Positions 11,961 to 23,199 of a stretch of 64,000 bases of DNA are shown here, piece after piece. Positions within the stretch are counted from its first letter, which is position 1, and each line of letters opens with the position of its first letter. The notes under the pieces were generated by a model. It saw only the letters and a list, made by a program, of their open reading frames with translations, did not search any database and was not told the origin of the DNA. Source of the stretch: Coptis chinensis. Taxonomy: Eukaryota; Streptophyta; Magnoliopsida; Ranunculales; Ranunculaceae. Location of the stretch: NCBI GenBank assembly GCA_015680905.1, contig CM027382.1, positions 24,401,501-24,465,500 of the forward strand. Reading direction: 5' to 3'. Position numbers and translations under genes: made by a program.

Positions 11961-12620
11961 CATATTCATATCCAAAACTCATCAAAGAAAAACCTGCTAA
12001 TAAAAAATTTGTTACAAACAACAATCCCAAACGCCATAAGATAAGTAATGGCGCACAGTTATTACAAACTACAAAAAAAATATCTACTGAGACCTCCTCC
12101 CCCTACGAGAAGGCTCGGTCGAAGAGCTCTCCCCTTACGTCGTTGTCGCCTCTCTGGTTGAGGTTGAGGTGTGGCACTTCCAGCATTCTCCAACTCTTGC
12201 ACACGTCTCTGAAGTTGCAAAGTTCGATTTGGCTCTTCTTGTAAGTACTCAAAACTGCAACGAGAGGACTCCATGAAAGACGCACGCATGACATAACTGA
12301 AAGAGCTGTAGTTAAGGAGCTCCGACCTTACTTCATCCTGTTTAACAAAACAAATGCATGTTAGGGGTTATAGTGAATAATAATAACAAATCGTGAATAA
12401 ATTCAAATCATACTAACCTCGGCTAACTGCTCAAACTGTACTGACAAATCTGCTACCAATGCAGCATCTACTGGTGGAATAGGTATGCTCATATCTTGCC
12501 CCTGAGAAGTAATCATGCTCCAGTGCCAAAGGTCAGACTCATCAAATATATATCTGTGGAGTTCTTTGCGGCATCTGAATATCATGAAACACCTTGGGCT
12601 GTGGCTGTGGCAACTCCACT

Positions 12621-14529
12621 TGATAGGAATTAGTTGGTCTAATTAAATAGACTAATCTAACCCTAGTTAAACCGCAAGCGCACAGCTATCATTGAAAATA
12701 GTTGCGGCAAACGGGTCGATCCCACATAGATTGCTACTTCGGACAAACTAGTATTAAAATTATACTTAACTAATTCGAACAATATTTTTTTATGGAAGTT
12801 TGAATTACTATTAACTAAAATTAACTAATTACTATGAAAGCAATAAATTAAATGGATTAACTATTAACGAAGAAAACACTAAGGCATTCGAATCCACCCT
12901 AGACCATTGTAGATTATCCTAGTTTAATTAATTTTAAAGTTCTCTTTTTAATACGAGTAGCATGAGGGAAAGGTAACCTTTGCTTGCTCGAAGATGTGAG
13001 CGTGTAATTCTTAAACAATTCTAACAAATCGTATTAATTGAATTTCAGCAAACAGATATAAACCCCTAGCAAAAATTGTCTTTTTACAGTACAACTTCTC
13101 ACAGGTTTAAATAAACTTTAGAACCGATGCTTCGATATCAACAGAAACTTAATCCAACAATTGACTAGTCTAGACATGGATTAAACATGCAGGATATAAT
13201 CAATGATTGAATTTCTACAGAAATCAAAGAATTCAATTAATTATTTACTGTAAAACTTAAGTCAGAGAACAATAACCCAATTAAACTTAGAAAACCTACG
13301 CAAGTCTAGGGCTTCATCTAAGCCCTAGCTTGGAATTTAGCTAGACATGATAATTTGCAATACGAAAATATAAGAAGAATAAATCATCGACAAAACCGTA
13401 ATCCCGCTTTGATATCTTCTTCTCCACTTCGTCTGCTGCTCTCGCTCCAATTCGTGCTCTCCAAAGATCTGGTGTTCTCTTCTCTCTTCTGTGTTCTCGA
13501 GCGCCCTTTAAGTTATAATTATCCCTTTTTATATACTCGACAGTCCTCCTTTAATAAGGAAACCAGTTTTTGATTAGGAAAAGAAAGGGGTCGGTTGAAG
13601 AAATCGCGGGCATTAATTATCAAATTTGTTTTACCAAAAAGAATTAGGTGATTATGTGGTTCGGGGTCTATGGAAAAGATGGTAGATTGGATGCAAACGA
13701 AATGGTGTGTGGTTGATTTTGTATGTAAACAGGAGGCATTTTGCAGGTTGGAGTCGAATAGAATTGGAAATTAAACTAAAGGATCCGGTGGTAGCGGGAG
13801 TAGGTAGAGTTTATGGTATGATAGTGTATCGGTTGTTTAATTGTTTAGTTCAGGTTTTGATCAATTCGCCGGAATTTGAGGAGCTTTTGGGTTTGTTTGT
13901 GTTTGTCTAAACCGGTGGAGAAGAAAACTGTTTTTGATCCAATGGGTCCGTAGCTAGAAGCTACTGATGGGGAACGGTTTTGGTGTTGATGGGCTTTGGT
14001 GTTCAACACTTGGATCCGGTTTTTAGCTAATGGAACTAAACTTAACTTTGGCCCATATTTCGACAAACAAATCCATTCCTCACTTTGATAGTCACGTGCC
14101 CACTAATAAATTTCTAACCAGCTCACCAGTTCCCGCATTCTCCCAAACCATCACATTAATTTCTTGTCAGATCACAAACAATTCCATATTTTTCATTGGT
14201 GCATTCTACTTCCTGTTATTCTTTTATATCCTCTTTTCTTTCCTTAGCCCAATATTCACAAGCCCCACTAAAGGTAAATAATAACCCAGTAGTTCACCAA
14301 TATCGCTTCGGCGGCTCCACTCGAATCGCACAACCCCTGCCAAAGCCAACCACACCAGGGGGACTAATGCACTGACATCCCGAATCTCGACAGTTTCCAC
14401 ACTTTTAATCATGTTAAGTCCAATTCCTGTAATATCACCAAAAATACACTAACTAAATCAAACGAATAAATTAAACGAACTAACTAATATAAAATTGAGT
14501 GTAAATATATAACATTTATGCGCTTATCA
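12621..14529 (-). mobile_element. Solo LTR of a Ty3/gypsy element
   Basis: The 1.9-kb segment begins TGATAGGAATTAG and ends TGCGCTTATCA, with TGATA...TATCA termini like the other gypsy LTRs here. It is flanked by CCACT at 12616-12620 and 14530-14534, a 5-bp target duplication. No internal region, primer-binding site or second LTR was seen, so recombination between LTRs probably removed the body. The orientation is inferred from similarity of layout to the LTR at 365-1697 and is uncertain. It lies inside a PMD exon. Confidence 0.8.
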
Positions 14530-15189
14530 CCACTCCTTTTGGGAAATGAATGTCATGCCTCAACGCTTCGGAAGTAACCCCTTCAAAATTGGTGCTCCGG
14601 TATAAAACACCCAACAAGAGACCTCGACCAACCCTTTTCCAATACAAGTCATAGTCTCCCGTAAAAATGAAAGCTGATGCGTCTGGCCAATCATTTGGGT
14701 TTGCTCTATAGTGTGAAAGAGTTGTAGGAAGAATATCAGAGGCTGTCATATCTATGGGTAGTGGGTAAGGTATAACCCAGATACTTGACGTTAACATCTG
14801 TCCTTAAGGTACCATGCAGTTACTGACCCTACAAGCATTATTCACCGCTGAGAAAGAAACCTTGCTCTATGACACATATAGGATAGTCTACGGTACTCAT
14901 TGTTCTCTAGAACATCTGGAATATCTGCATAAGGGGTTTGAAATATGAAGGACTCGACCCAGGGTTGCCACTCAATTTGGGTAGCTCCTAAAAGCTCAAT
15001 CTGTTGACGAGTGTTATGAATATTATGCGATAGATCCCCATACCCCCTCTGCCTACGATAAAGCCCCCATGCTTGAATACATGGAATCAGGTCATGAGTC
15101 TCATTCTTTTCCAACCTCTTCAATACAGGATGCATCACACGAAAATGTTCGTACCACCAATACTAAATCAATAGATAAAATACAATATC

Positions 15190-15217
15190 AATATATATAT
15201 ATATATATATATATATG
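15190..15217. repeat. (AT)n microsatellite in PMD intron
   Basis: About 14 AT units lie inside the intron of the PMD gene. The open frame that appears to run through it (IYIYIY) is intron read-through, not protein. Confidence 0.9.
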
Positions 15218-16509
15218 TTAACATTAACAATTAGATAAGTACATGAAATGAAACAATAACTTAATAAATAAGACTTACCGGTATAATCCAAACAAAACCA
15301 TAAATTGCCTTTAGCGGCTTTCGTCTCAACTGCGAGGTCTAGCCAGCGGTAAAGGTATGCCAAGATGGATTGAACCCAGTCATGATCACACATCCTCTCT
15401 ACGTCTGAGACATGGGCCATCCACCCAATGCTTAAATAACTATCAGTGTATCCGAATAATACCGCACCAACAAAGTAGAAGAGGAAGCCACGTACATATT
15501 CGTGGATCGATTTCTCACCAATATGATAGTCTTTCGGCTTCTCCTTGAGCCTATTCGAGTATCTCGAAGTAAACCAACTCATACTTATAGCTCCTCCCTT
15601 AAACTGCTCAGCCGATAATCTCAAAAACCCGTCTTCCTCATCATCTTTTACCAAATCAAAACCTTCAAAGAAACTCATTGCCGTAGTAAAAACCTCTAAA
15701 TTTTCATCATAAGGAACTACATCTCCATAACCAATTGGGATACCCGTGAGCATTGTGAAATCAAAGGGGGTAATCCCAAGCTCACCCCATGGGAAATGGA
15801 ATGTGTGGGTAGATTGCCACCACCGCTCAACTATCCCAAACAACAACGCTTGATCATTTTGTCCCAAATTAGAATTCAAAAAGTTTCCAAATGGTGTGGC
15901 GACTATAATGTTGGTAACCGTGACAAAATTAGGATCCGTTTTTTATTTCAAACAACGCCACCACGACACAACATTTGAAAATGCACAACGCACTTTCCAT
16001 AGGTGTACTTCCTACATTCATCCAACACACAATACGATATAATTTCAACTCAATTTTTTTTAAAACAATGCGACAAATTCAAACTAATTACACAACAACA
16101 AACTTGATATAAACTAACATAAATAATAATAATTAACATAAAAAAATCTAAAACTTACTTGAGACTCCGCCATTCGATTTGCTACGTGTCAGACCAATGT
16201 TGATGCTAATGGTGGGTGTTCTTCGATTTCACAACGCGGTGGAAAATTAAACCCAAGTTCAATTTCATCCTCCTCGCCCACATTTTGCGTTCTTGACGAC
16301 GATCCTTTTTGCCCCTTTTTTTTTTGGATATTATGACATTTCCAAACCATCGGGAATGCTCTTCATGTGGTGAGGTTGGTGGGGAATCATTGGGGTGGAG
16401 AAGTCATTAGGAGTTGAAGTTTGTGAAAAAAAGTTGTTAATGGAGGCAAGAAAATCACAATGGAGGCTGGGAAGAAAGTAAAAATGGATCCTGTTCGCGT
16501 CTGTGATAT

Positions 16510-16620
16510 TTGACTCACCAGACGGAATGTTACATTCCGTCTTGTTATAAAATACTAGATGGGATGTTACATTCTGTCTCAATCAAAAAACCTCCAGACG
16601 GAATCCAACATCCCGCCTGA
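16510..16620. repeat. Right subterminal repeats of the Harbinger element
   Basis: CAGACGGAATGTTACATTCC, GATGGGATGTTACATTC and AGACGGAATCCAACATCCCG occur close together, mirroring the left end. They are followed by sequence leading to the terminal repeat at 16734-16749. Confidence 0.7.
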
Positions 16621-16752
16621 GATTTTTTATTCACCTTTGCATTGCACAGCTTCACCTTGTTTTTCACCAAAACGGTGAAAAGAGGGTGAATAAGTGCCTA
16701 CGTGGCGGTGATAAGGGGGGGATTATGTTCACTTGCATTGGGAATGCTCTTA

Positions 16753-17537
16753 GAAACTTGTTTTTGAATAACATTCTCGATGTGTTGCAATTTATTTGTT
16801 AAACTGTGGTAGCAACTAAGAGCAGTCCTGTGATGTGAATTAGGATCTTTTCCTATATGAGATAGGAAAGCACACTTCTTTCCTTCGTTGACTTTCCTCA
16901 AAGTAGAAAACCCATCAACTATGAAAGCCGTAGGTCCTTGTCGTCTGGATGACTTTACAAATAAAAAACAGGGAAAGCAAAACTCACAATTCTTTTGTGG
17001 AGAGTATTAAAGCTAGTCAGGAAATAACTTGTACCAATCAGCTAGAAAATGTCGACCAAACTTGTCTGAAGGATAAGGTTTGGATTTTGGAGGCTTAGGC
17101 TGATAAGGACCCCATTTGATATAAGCACGCCTGATATCGTCTTGTTTAGATGGTGGGTAACTCAATATTTGTTGTCTTAACCCCGTATCTCGTACCAAAG
17201 TTGTATCAACATTTTCGACAGTAGCAACTTCCGGAAGATTATTATGGTGTTTTTCCTCTGACTCAACTCCAAGAGAATTTGGAGTATGCTATTCAATTTC
17301 AACTTCTTCTGCATCAATTCTTGGAAGTTTGGAAGGACGATGTTCAACTTCAACCTCATCAGACTCAACTCTTGGAGTTTTGGAAGGACGACATTCATGA
17401 CTAGTAGTAGATGCTTCAACACTATGGGGTGGAGGCATTATAGGAGTACTTGGTGATTCCACATTCCGAGATTCACTTTTCTTATAGAATGAGAAAAGTG
17501 TTGTCACCATGATTAACCACTTCTTATTTCTAGACAA
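16753..17537 (-). pseudogene. hAT transposase, N-terminal part
   Basis: The frames read from 17537 leftward give an acidic, proline-rich N-terminus containing repeated RPSK units, then LSYPPSKQDDIRRAYIKWGP and FGRHFLADWYKLFPDWLEYS, then KDAAFCFPCFLF. This is the TTF-type zinc-finger region of ZMYM1-like hAT transposases. The last part, TNKLQHIENVIQKQVSK, ends at the Harbinger insertion and continues at 7735 on the other side. Frame changes between the pieces show it is non-functional as read. The RPSK units arise from a short internal repeat at about 17290-17400. Confidence 0.75.
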
Positions 17538-18284
17538 GAAAAAAAAACAATATCAATTTATCAAACCAATTAAGAACAAAGAAACTTTTTTTTCCCCTAA
17601 TTCCATTTATCAAAATCAAATTTAAGTGATTAACACCACAATTCAACAATTCCATATAACAACATTTATGAAAACTTGGCACCAATTCACCAAATTAGAA
17701 CCCCAAAAATAAACCAATTCAAAGAAAAACCTAAAATTGCCAAAAACTTCACGCAAAAAGTGGAGAAAAGATTATCTTAGCTTCTTTTTTCTTTTTTCTT
17801 TTTTTTTTTTTTTTCTTGTTTTTGGTTAAGGAGTTTGCCTCTTTCAGTTTGAGAGTGAAAGAAAGTCAGAGAGACAGAGAGACTACGGGTTTGTTATTGA
17901 CTTATTGGGGAGATTAGAATTGGAACCGGTTGTTGGGCTTTTCCATTTGTTTTAGTGAAACCCATCAAACATTTAAAGACACAATTGTCCCCTTCTAATC
18001 ATTTTGGCTTCAAAATAAGAGCTACTTTTGTAAGGGAAAAATGAAAAGTGGAAAAAAGGATTTGGATTTGGATTTTATTTTTTATAATTTCTTTTTTGTC
18101 GATTATAATTCCACTATAGTTATGAAAATTCTGGGGGCTGCGGTAGTGGAAGATTGGACAAAATCTTGAGGGGAGTCCTTGTAGTTTTGATATTTTTCTC
18201 GGCAATGAGTTACATGGTAGTGGAGCTTTTCAAAGCTCAGGGGGTGCGACCGCCCCCACATGCACCCCCCTAGTTCCATCTATG
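17538..18284. other. hAT 5' non-coding region
   Basis: The segment lies upstream of the hAT transposase start and runs to the element end. It contains a CT/T-rich tract at about 17778-17820, a GAGA tract near 17860-17882, and the G/C-rich subterminal part near 18238-18270. It probably holds the transposase promoter, but no specific box is assigned. Confidence 0.5.
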
Positions 18285-18377
18285 CCTTGGAGGAGGATCG
18301 TTCAGTTGTAACTCCTAAACCAGTTTAATATATATATGAATGTTGATTACCAAAAAAAAAAAAAAAAATCAATGAGT

Positions 18378-19290
18378 AATGCAACTTTAATGAACATTTT
18401 GCTGCCTTGACCAAGCAACAAATATGTGATAAACATTTTCCTTCATGGTTGCATGCCTGCATGCCATGACTTTGGGGGTATATTTCATGACATGACCACA
18501 TACCATAATGTACTCAAGTTAGCATTTAGCACAGTGGTCAAAATTCGTTCTCCATCGATGTGGTTTGCAAATTGTACAGCCCAGCCTAAACCTCCTTAAC
18601 TCTTACTCACATAAATAATAGGACTTTGATTGAAATACAGTTAACTCAGCTCATTGCTATAAATAAGTAATATATGCCTCATAGCAAAAAAAATTCTTAC
18701 AGTGGAAAGAGAAGTAAATATGTAGAGAGTTCAGAATCCCCATAAGGCCGGACATGTTAGCTAGCAAGTAAATAAAATGCAAAGTTTTAGGAAATTTTGT
18801 GTCCATCGTGCCGTCATCCTTAGATATATATTATAGCTATACCCTCTTGGCTCTATTTTTCAAGGCTTCATAGAGTCTCCAACTTTTTGTAAACTCTAAT
18901 ACTAATTACGAAGAAAAAAAGAACTCCAAATCCTTAGATATATATTATAGTTATACCCTCACCAATCTATTTTTTGGAGCACTCATAGAGACTTCAGTTT
19001 TTTCTAAACTCTATTACTAATTATGAAAAAGTAGGATATAAATAAAGAAATAATCCCATCTAGAGTTTCAGAGTCTCCAACTTTTCCTAAACAATATAGC
19101 TAATTACAGAAAAAAAAAAAAAAAAATTGCAAAAAACAATATTTTCAACCAAAAACGATTTTTCTAAAACCCTTACGCCACAAAGAATAGTTTCCACACT
19201 AATCTCAGGTGAAGTTTAACATAACAAAGTTTATTTCTAGAAAATGATAGTGAAACTATGAAGGAACAAAAGAAAAAAGAAAAAATGGAT
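18378..19290. other. Intergenic spacer with imperfect 113-bp repeats
   Basis: No gene is seen. Two imperfect direct copies, each starting TCCTTAGATATATATTATAG, occur at about 18818 and 18930, with a partial third copy near 19064. Each includes an AGAGTCTCCAACTTTTT-like word. It may be remnant host sequence or another decayed element. Confidence 0.55.
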
Positions 19291-19410
19291 GTTTTGTACC
19301 ATGAACTTTGATGGTTTTATCAATTTGAGCCAAGAACTTTTTTTTTTAGCAAATTGGGCCATGACCTTTCTTTTTTTTTATCAGTTTGGGCCACCATTAG
19401 CATTCCGTTA
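19291..19410 (+). repeat. Left terminal inverted repeat of the Pack-MULE
   Basis: The sequence matches the complement of 38371-38489 over about 120 bases, including GCAAATTGGGCCATGACC and ending near CCGTTA. Long terminal repeats are typical of MULEs. Confidence 0.8.
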
Positions 19411-19746
19411 ATTCATATGCATATGTGACATGCTGGATGTATACGTGTCCGACCAAATGCTCATGTGGCACCATTGAGGTGCACACCTAATAACCGGTGT
19501 CGTGGCTCCAAAATGTCACCAAAATTTCACGCAAGTTTTTGTTTTGATAAACAAATTTCACGCAGGTTACACGTGTTTCCCCAAATCCTAAATTCTCAAA
19601 TTAAAAAACCTAATTAAACCTCAATCCCCAAATCAAGCAACTAATTAACCAAAAATTACATCTTTGATTAAGCATACTCTTTCACCGTTACCACTCGAAT
19701 CTGATTGATCCCCATCATTGCATGTATTTTTTTACCCTGTTGACCT

Positions 19747-19935
19747 CCGACTCCGATTGATCTCCTCCAAGTTACAAATGGTAAGCGGCGTTTAGAGGAA
19801 GAATCCGAGGAGGAAGTTGTGAGAAGAAAGACGTCGAAGCAAATGGATGTTTATGAAAGAGAAGAGACGATTCACACTTTGCTCGATCTCTCTCTTTCAC
19901 CGGCTGATCATTCTGATCATCACGGTAATGATGGG
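19747..19935 (+). pseudogene. F-box/kelch fragment, 5' part (captured)
   Basis: In frame with the downstream half, the residues read NGKRRLEEESEEEVVRRKTS, then an acidic/His-rich linker ending HHGNDG just before the Athila LTR. The basic segment resembles the N-terminal part of F-box/kelch proteins related to Arabidopsis At1g74510/At1g26930. No start codon for the original protein is evident, so this is an internal gene fragment. It continues at 37877. Confidence 0.6.
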
Positions 19936-21376
19936 TGATAAGCACCCAAAAGTGTATTATGAAACCCCATTGAGACATATAAATTTGGTTCATTATGTGT
20001 TTAATAATCATGAAATAAATATGTTTTCATACTTTTGCAGGTATTTGCAGTAAACATGGAAATATTGGTTAAACCTGCAATAAAGCACGAGGAACGGCGT
20101 ATATATGAATTCTTCCAAATCCACGTAGAAGCATCAAACTTCCAAAGCTCTTACCTCTCGAACCAGGACTCCGAATGCGACAAGAGAGCTGCTCAGACAA
20201 TCAGGGCGATGAACTCTACGCATAGGCGGGAAGTTGTAAAACTGCCCAAAATACCGGACTGCCACTGGACTGCACATGGACCCACTATGCGGGGCCACAA
20301 GATTGGATGAGTCATCAATCATGGAGCATGTCAAGACAAAGATAACAAATTATTGGTGCAAAGTTGACACCTTGCATGTAATAAATTAGATTAGGTGTTA
20401 ATAGTGAAAAAAAGGCAAGGTGTCACTTTGTTTTAATGTGGTAGATAAAAATGAATCAATGTGGTTTGATAATTCACGTGGGAGGAAATGAGATTTCTCT
20501 CAAATGGAGAAGAAATTAGACAAATGTGGGGACACTCCAATTACTCCCTTGACTTATTTTCCTCACATGACATTATTTTAGTTCCTTAGTGAAAATGAGA
20601 AGTTAGTTTTGGTTTTTATTAAAAAGCTTGTAATAGTTTTAATGGAGGAACACTTGTTCTTCTAGAAAATATAGAAGTGATTTTGGTTGTGGATATTTCT
20701 TCTCTCTCTCTCTCTTTCTCTTTGGTGTTTTTATTAGTTCATAAGTCTTTGTCCCAAGGATCATGAGCTAACTTCCCTTTTGGGGAGTTAGTCTAACTCA
20801 TGTGAGGGTAAACCAATTGTTGGTTTGGTAGGTTTAGGAAGAACAACTAACTCTACATCCTACCCCAAAAATGGTAGTTGGTGTAGAGTTTAGTTAGAAA
20901 TCAAGCAATGAGCTTAGAGATAAGTCATTGTTTGGTTTCACTTGCTAGCATGTATGAGCTCTTTAGTGAGCCATGCATGCTAGGGATCAAATCTATTTTT
21001 CCGTTAGGGACTTGTCTATGAGTCTAGGAAGAATCAAAACCTATTTCAAATCAACACTAATGATAGTTTCACATGAGGAGGATTAACTCTCCAATTTCTC
21101 TTTCAAATTTCCATTTCGGTATTAAGTGCATGTTTTCATTGTTAATGTTTTTATTAATGTTTGTATAGGAAGGAAAAATCTAACATTTATATTATATCCT
21201 TACTCCTTAATTTCCCTTTATTGTAACATCTAATTTTTAGTTGTTCTAAGCTTTAGGTTAGTTCGAATCCTTATTCAAACTCTACGAAACGAAGATCGTG
21301 AGTAAGGAATCTTGATTGCTTTTACATTAATTTAGAGAGTTCAAAACTCTAAGTAGTGTTCTCCAAGCTTATATCA
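19936..21376 (+). repeat. 5' LTR of the Athila-type element
   Basis: The LTR starts TGATAAGCACCC and ends AGCTTATATCA. It matches the 3' LTR (36426-37871) almost base for base after about 20330, while the first 400 bases show clustered differences at CAG/CTG positions. A (CT)n tract lies at about 20700-20716. Confidence 0.95.
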
Positions 21377-21378
21377 AA

Positions 21379-21390
21379 TGGCGCCGCTGC
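21379..21390 (+). other. Primer-binding site, tRNA-Asp type
   Basis: TGGCGCCGCTGC lies two bases after the 5' LTR. It matches the tRNA-Asp primer used by Athila/Tat elements and the minus-strand site at 350-362. Confidence 0.85.
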
Positions 21391-23199
21391 TGTTCTAAAG
21401 CCATAGAACTCATGCTAAAGATCGGAAGTTGCATCAAGGGGGAACCCCCATTCTCTTCATTCCTTTCCTTGTCGTTCGTTTGCATTTTTTAGTTCAAATT
21501 CGTATTTTTTTCACTTACAATAGACCTGTTCGATTTAAATTTTTTCGTTCCACTTGCAGGTACACAAAGTTAGGACTGGGAAACAAAACTACAGGAGATT
21601 ATAAGACTTCCATAAAAAATTGAACTTACTGTACATTACTTGACACACGTCTTGTGGTGTGTAGTCAGCGAGTGTGTGTGACCCGCGTCCGCGAGTGATT
21701 TTTCTTTTTTGCTGCTCCTGTTCAACCACCAGCATCTACAGATCTATCTTGCTACATTTCCAGGCCTAAATATCTAATCCTGTACATGAAAAATTCGATA
21801 ATCCTTTGGGATTAATCGCGTCGGCAATTGAAACGTTTATTTCATTCAAAGTTCAAAATAAAATGCGGAAGCTTCTGAGTTCCAATTTTCAGTATTAGTG
21901 TAATTTTTTTTTATGTTTTTCTGCATGTATGCCATGTATATAGTATTAGGAAATATTTATGGATTATTATTTAAGTTTTAGCCTAGAATTATGCATGAAT
22001 CAAGTTCAGTATACGGTAAATATTTATATACGATTACACGGACATGAATTGCATATGAATGTATATTTACATATTAATGGTACTGTATTGCATGGGTATA
22101 TGTCTTTCTATGTATAAATGTTTCTTGTTACATGTTTGATATTTCTCTACGTATACGTACACGGTCTTGTCTAATAAGTCGATTTTGTCAAGAAAGAGGA
22201 GAACATTCCAACGAGGGTTAAAATCTGAGTTGGGTAAGTTGTTTCTAAACCCTACGGGGTAAAGCTGCTCTCTATAGGACATTCGCAATCTCAATGAGTA
22301 TTGTCGAAATCGATTTATTATGCAATACAAGAGTCGTATTTTAGTTTAGGTATAATACTTTGCATGTTTAGTTTTGTCATCTATTCTGCGTATGTATACT
22401 GTATTCGTATGCTAAGGTATTTAGATACGTATGAGTGATTCAAATTCCCACATTCTTTGTTGATATCGTTTACGTAATATCGATTTACAAATTAAGCGAT
22501 ATATATCATTATTCGATGTTTATTTTATTTGCATGCGTTATGGAAATAATTATCAATGACACAAGCTTGCCTATTCGTATAGCTATACGTATGAGTAGAG
22601 TACCCTCACATGCTACTGCACATAGTATTGTCTGAGTAGATCGTATTTGCATGTTTGTATTTTAACCCTTGCATAAATCTTTAAAAAAAAAAAAAAAAAA
22701 AAATTAATTAAAAAAATTAAAAATTAAAAATTAAATTAAAATTAAATTAAAATTAATTTACTACCACCTTTGCATAAATTTTAATTCCATAAATCTTAAA
22801 TCATATTCCAATGGTGTCTAGGAAACTTGAAAGATTGAGGTTACTTAATTAGAACCGTGCTTGCACGGAAATCCTCCCTCATATCTATCTTGTGACTGGG
22901 TTGGTTTTATGCACACGTATTCCTAGCTTCAACCAAGCACGTTAGCGGCAGCTTAGGCATATGTTGTTCAATCCTAATGCTTAAGATAATAATAAAATTT
23001 GAGTCCTCATAATTCCTTCTGTAAGTTAGATCTAATTTTATGCTTGCATGAGATTAAGGTCCGGTTCCACTAAAGAAATTGAACATACCTATCGTCGAAA
23101 AAAATACGATAAGCAATTGCGTAAGTTCTCACCTAAAAATTGTTCTTCTTCTGCTAATTACCTTCATCACAATCCTTAAGCCATCAACTTCTCGTCATT
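21391..23199 (+). other. Athila leader (5' untranslated region)
   Basis: Nearly 1.8 kb lie between the primer-binding site and the first gag codon. The segment has no convincing ORF. It contains an A/T low-complexity tract at about 22682-22762 and many GTATACGTA-like words. Long leaders are usual in Athila elements and would hold the packaging signal, which cannot be located by eye. Confidence 0.6.

Larger units (their letters stand above)
12060..16178 (-). pseudogene. Plant mobile domain (PMD, MAIL1-like) gene, split by a solo LTR
   Basis: The minus-strand gene encodes the plant mobile domain found in MAIL1/MAIN and phosphatase-7 long-form-like proteins, and widespread in plant transposons. 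Exon 1 may begin at MAESQ near 16174, followed by GTAAG. The main exon (about 15930-15279) shows ALLFGIVERWWQSTHTFHFP, then LGITPFDFTMLTGIPIGYGD, then SWFTSRY. An intron with GTAAGT and TTTAG borders spans about 15163-15278, although exact joining leaves the frame off, so an indel is likely. The next exon (15162-14530) continues at 12615-12418 beyond the LTR. A second intron is at 12339-12417 (donor GTTAGT, acceptor AACAG). The last exon has a basic C-terminus. A frame change sits in the AT run near 12550. The protein role in transposons is unknown. Confidence 0.75.
7736..16749. mobile_element. PIF/Harbinger element with a PMD cargo gene
   Basis: Terminal inverted repeats GAGCATTCCCAATGCA (7736-7751) and its complement ending at 16749 are flanked by TTA at 7733-7735 and 16750-16752, the standard PIF/Harbinger target. 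The 9.0-kb element holds a Myb/SANT-like ORF1 on the plus strand, a DDE transposase on the minus strand, and a PMD gene on the minus strand, in convergent and tandem order. Related subterminal repeats occur at both ends and again internally at about 11505-11580, just past the transposase. A typical autonomous element would be roughly 4 kb, so the PMD half looks acquired. Confidence 0.85.
5575..18284 (-). mobile_element. hAT DNA transposon (ZMYM1/DUF4371 type), interrupted
   Basis: The termini are CAGGGACGGAACCAGG on the left and, in complement, CATAGATGGAACTAGG on the right, 12 of 16 matching. They are flanked by an 8-bp target duplication, CCTTGTAG at 5567-5574 and CCTTGGAG at 18285-18292, with one mismatch. 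Eight bases is the hAT rule. The element carries a minus-strand transposase, now split by a PIF/Harbinger insertion. Without that insertion it would be about 3.7 kb. Confidence 0.8.
4078..18368 (+). mobile_element. LINE (L1-like), outermost element of a four-level nest
   Basis: The 5'-truncated LINE body runs 4078-5574, is interrupted by the hAT element, and resumes at 18293 with a short 3' UTR ending in an A run at about 18351-18368. The eight bases CAATGAGT occur at 4070-4077 and again at 18370-18377, one base after the A run, and are a tentative TSD. The coding remnant holds the C-terminal part of ORF2. The outer borders are less certain than those of the nested DNA elements. Confidence 0.65.

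Noticed and set aside
15163..15280. Protein extension rich in IYIYIY after the PMD exon
   Set aside because: It is translation of an (AT)n tract in an intron with GTAAGT at its start.
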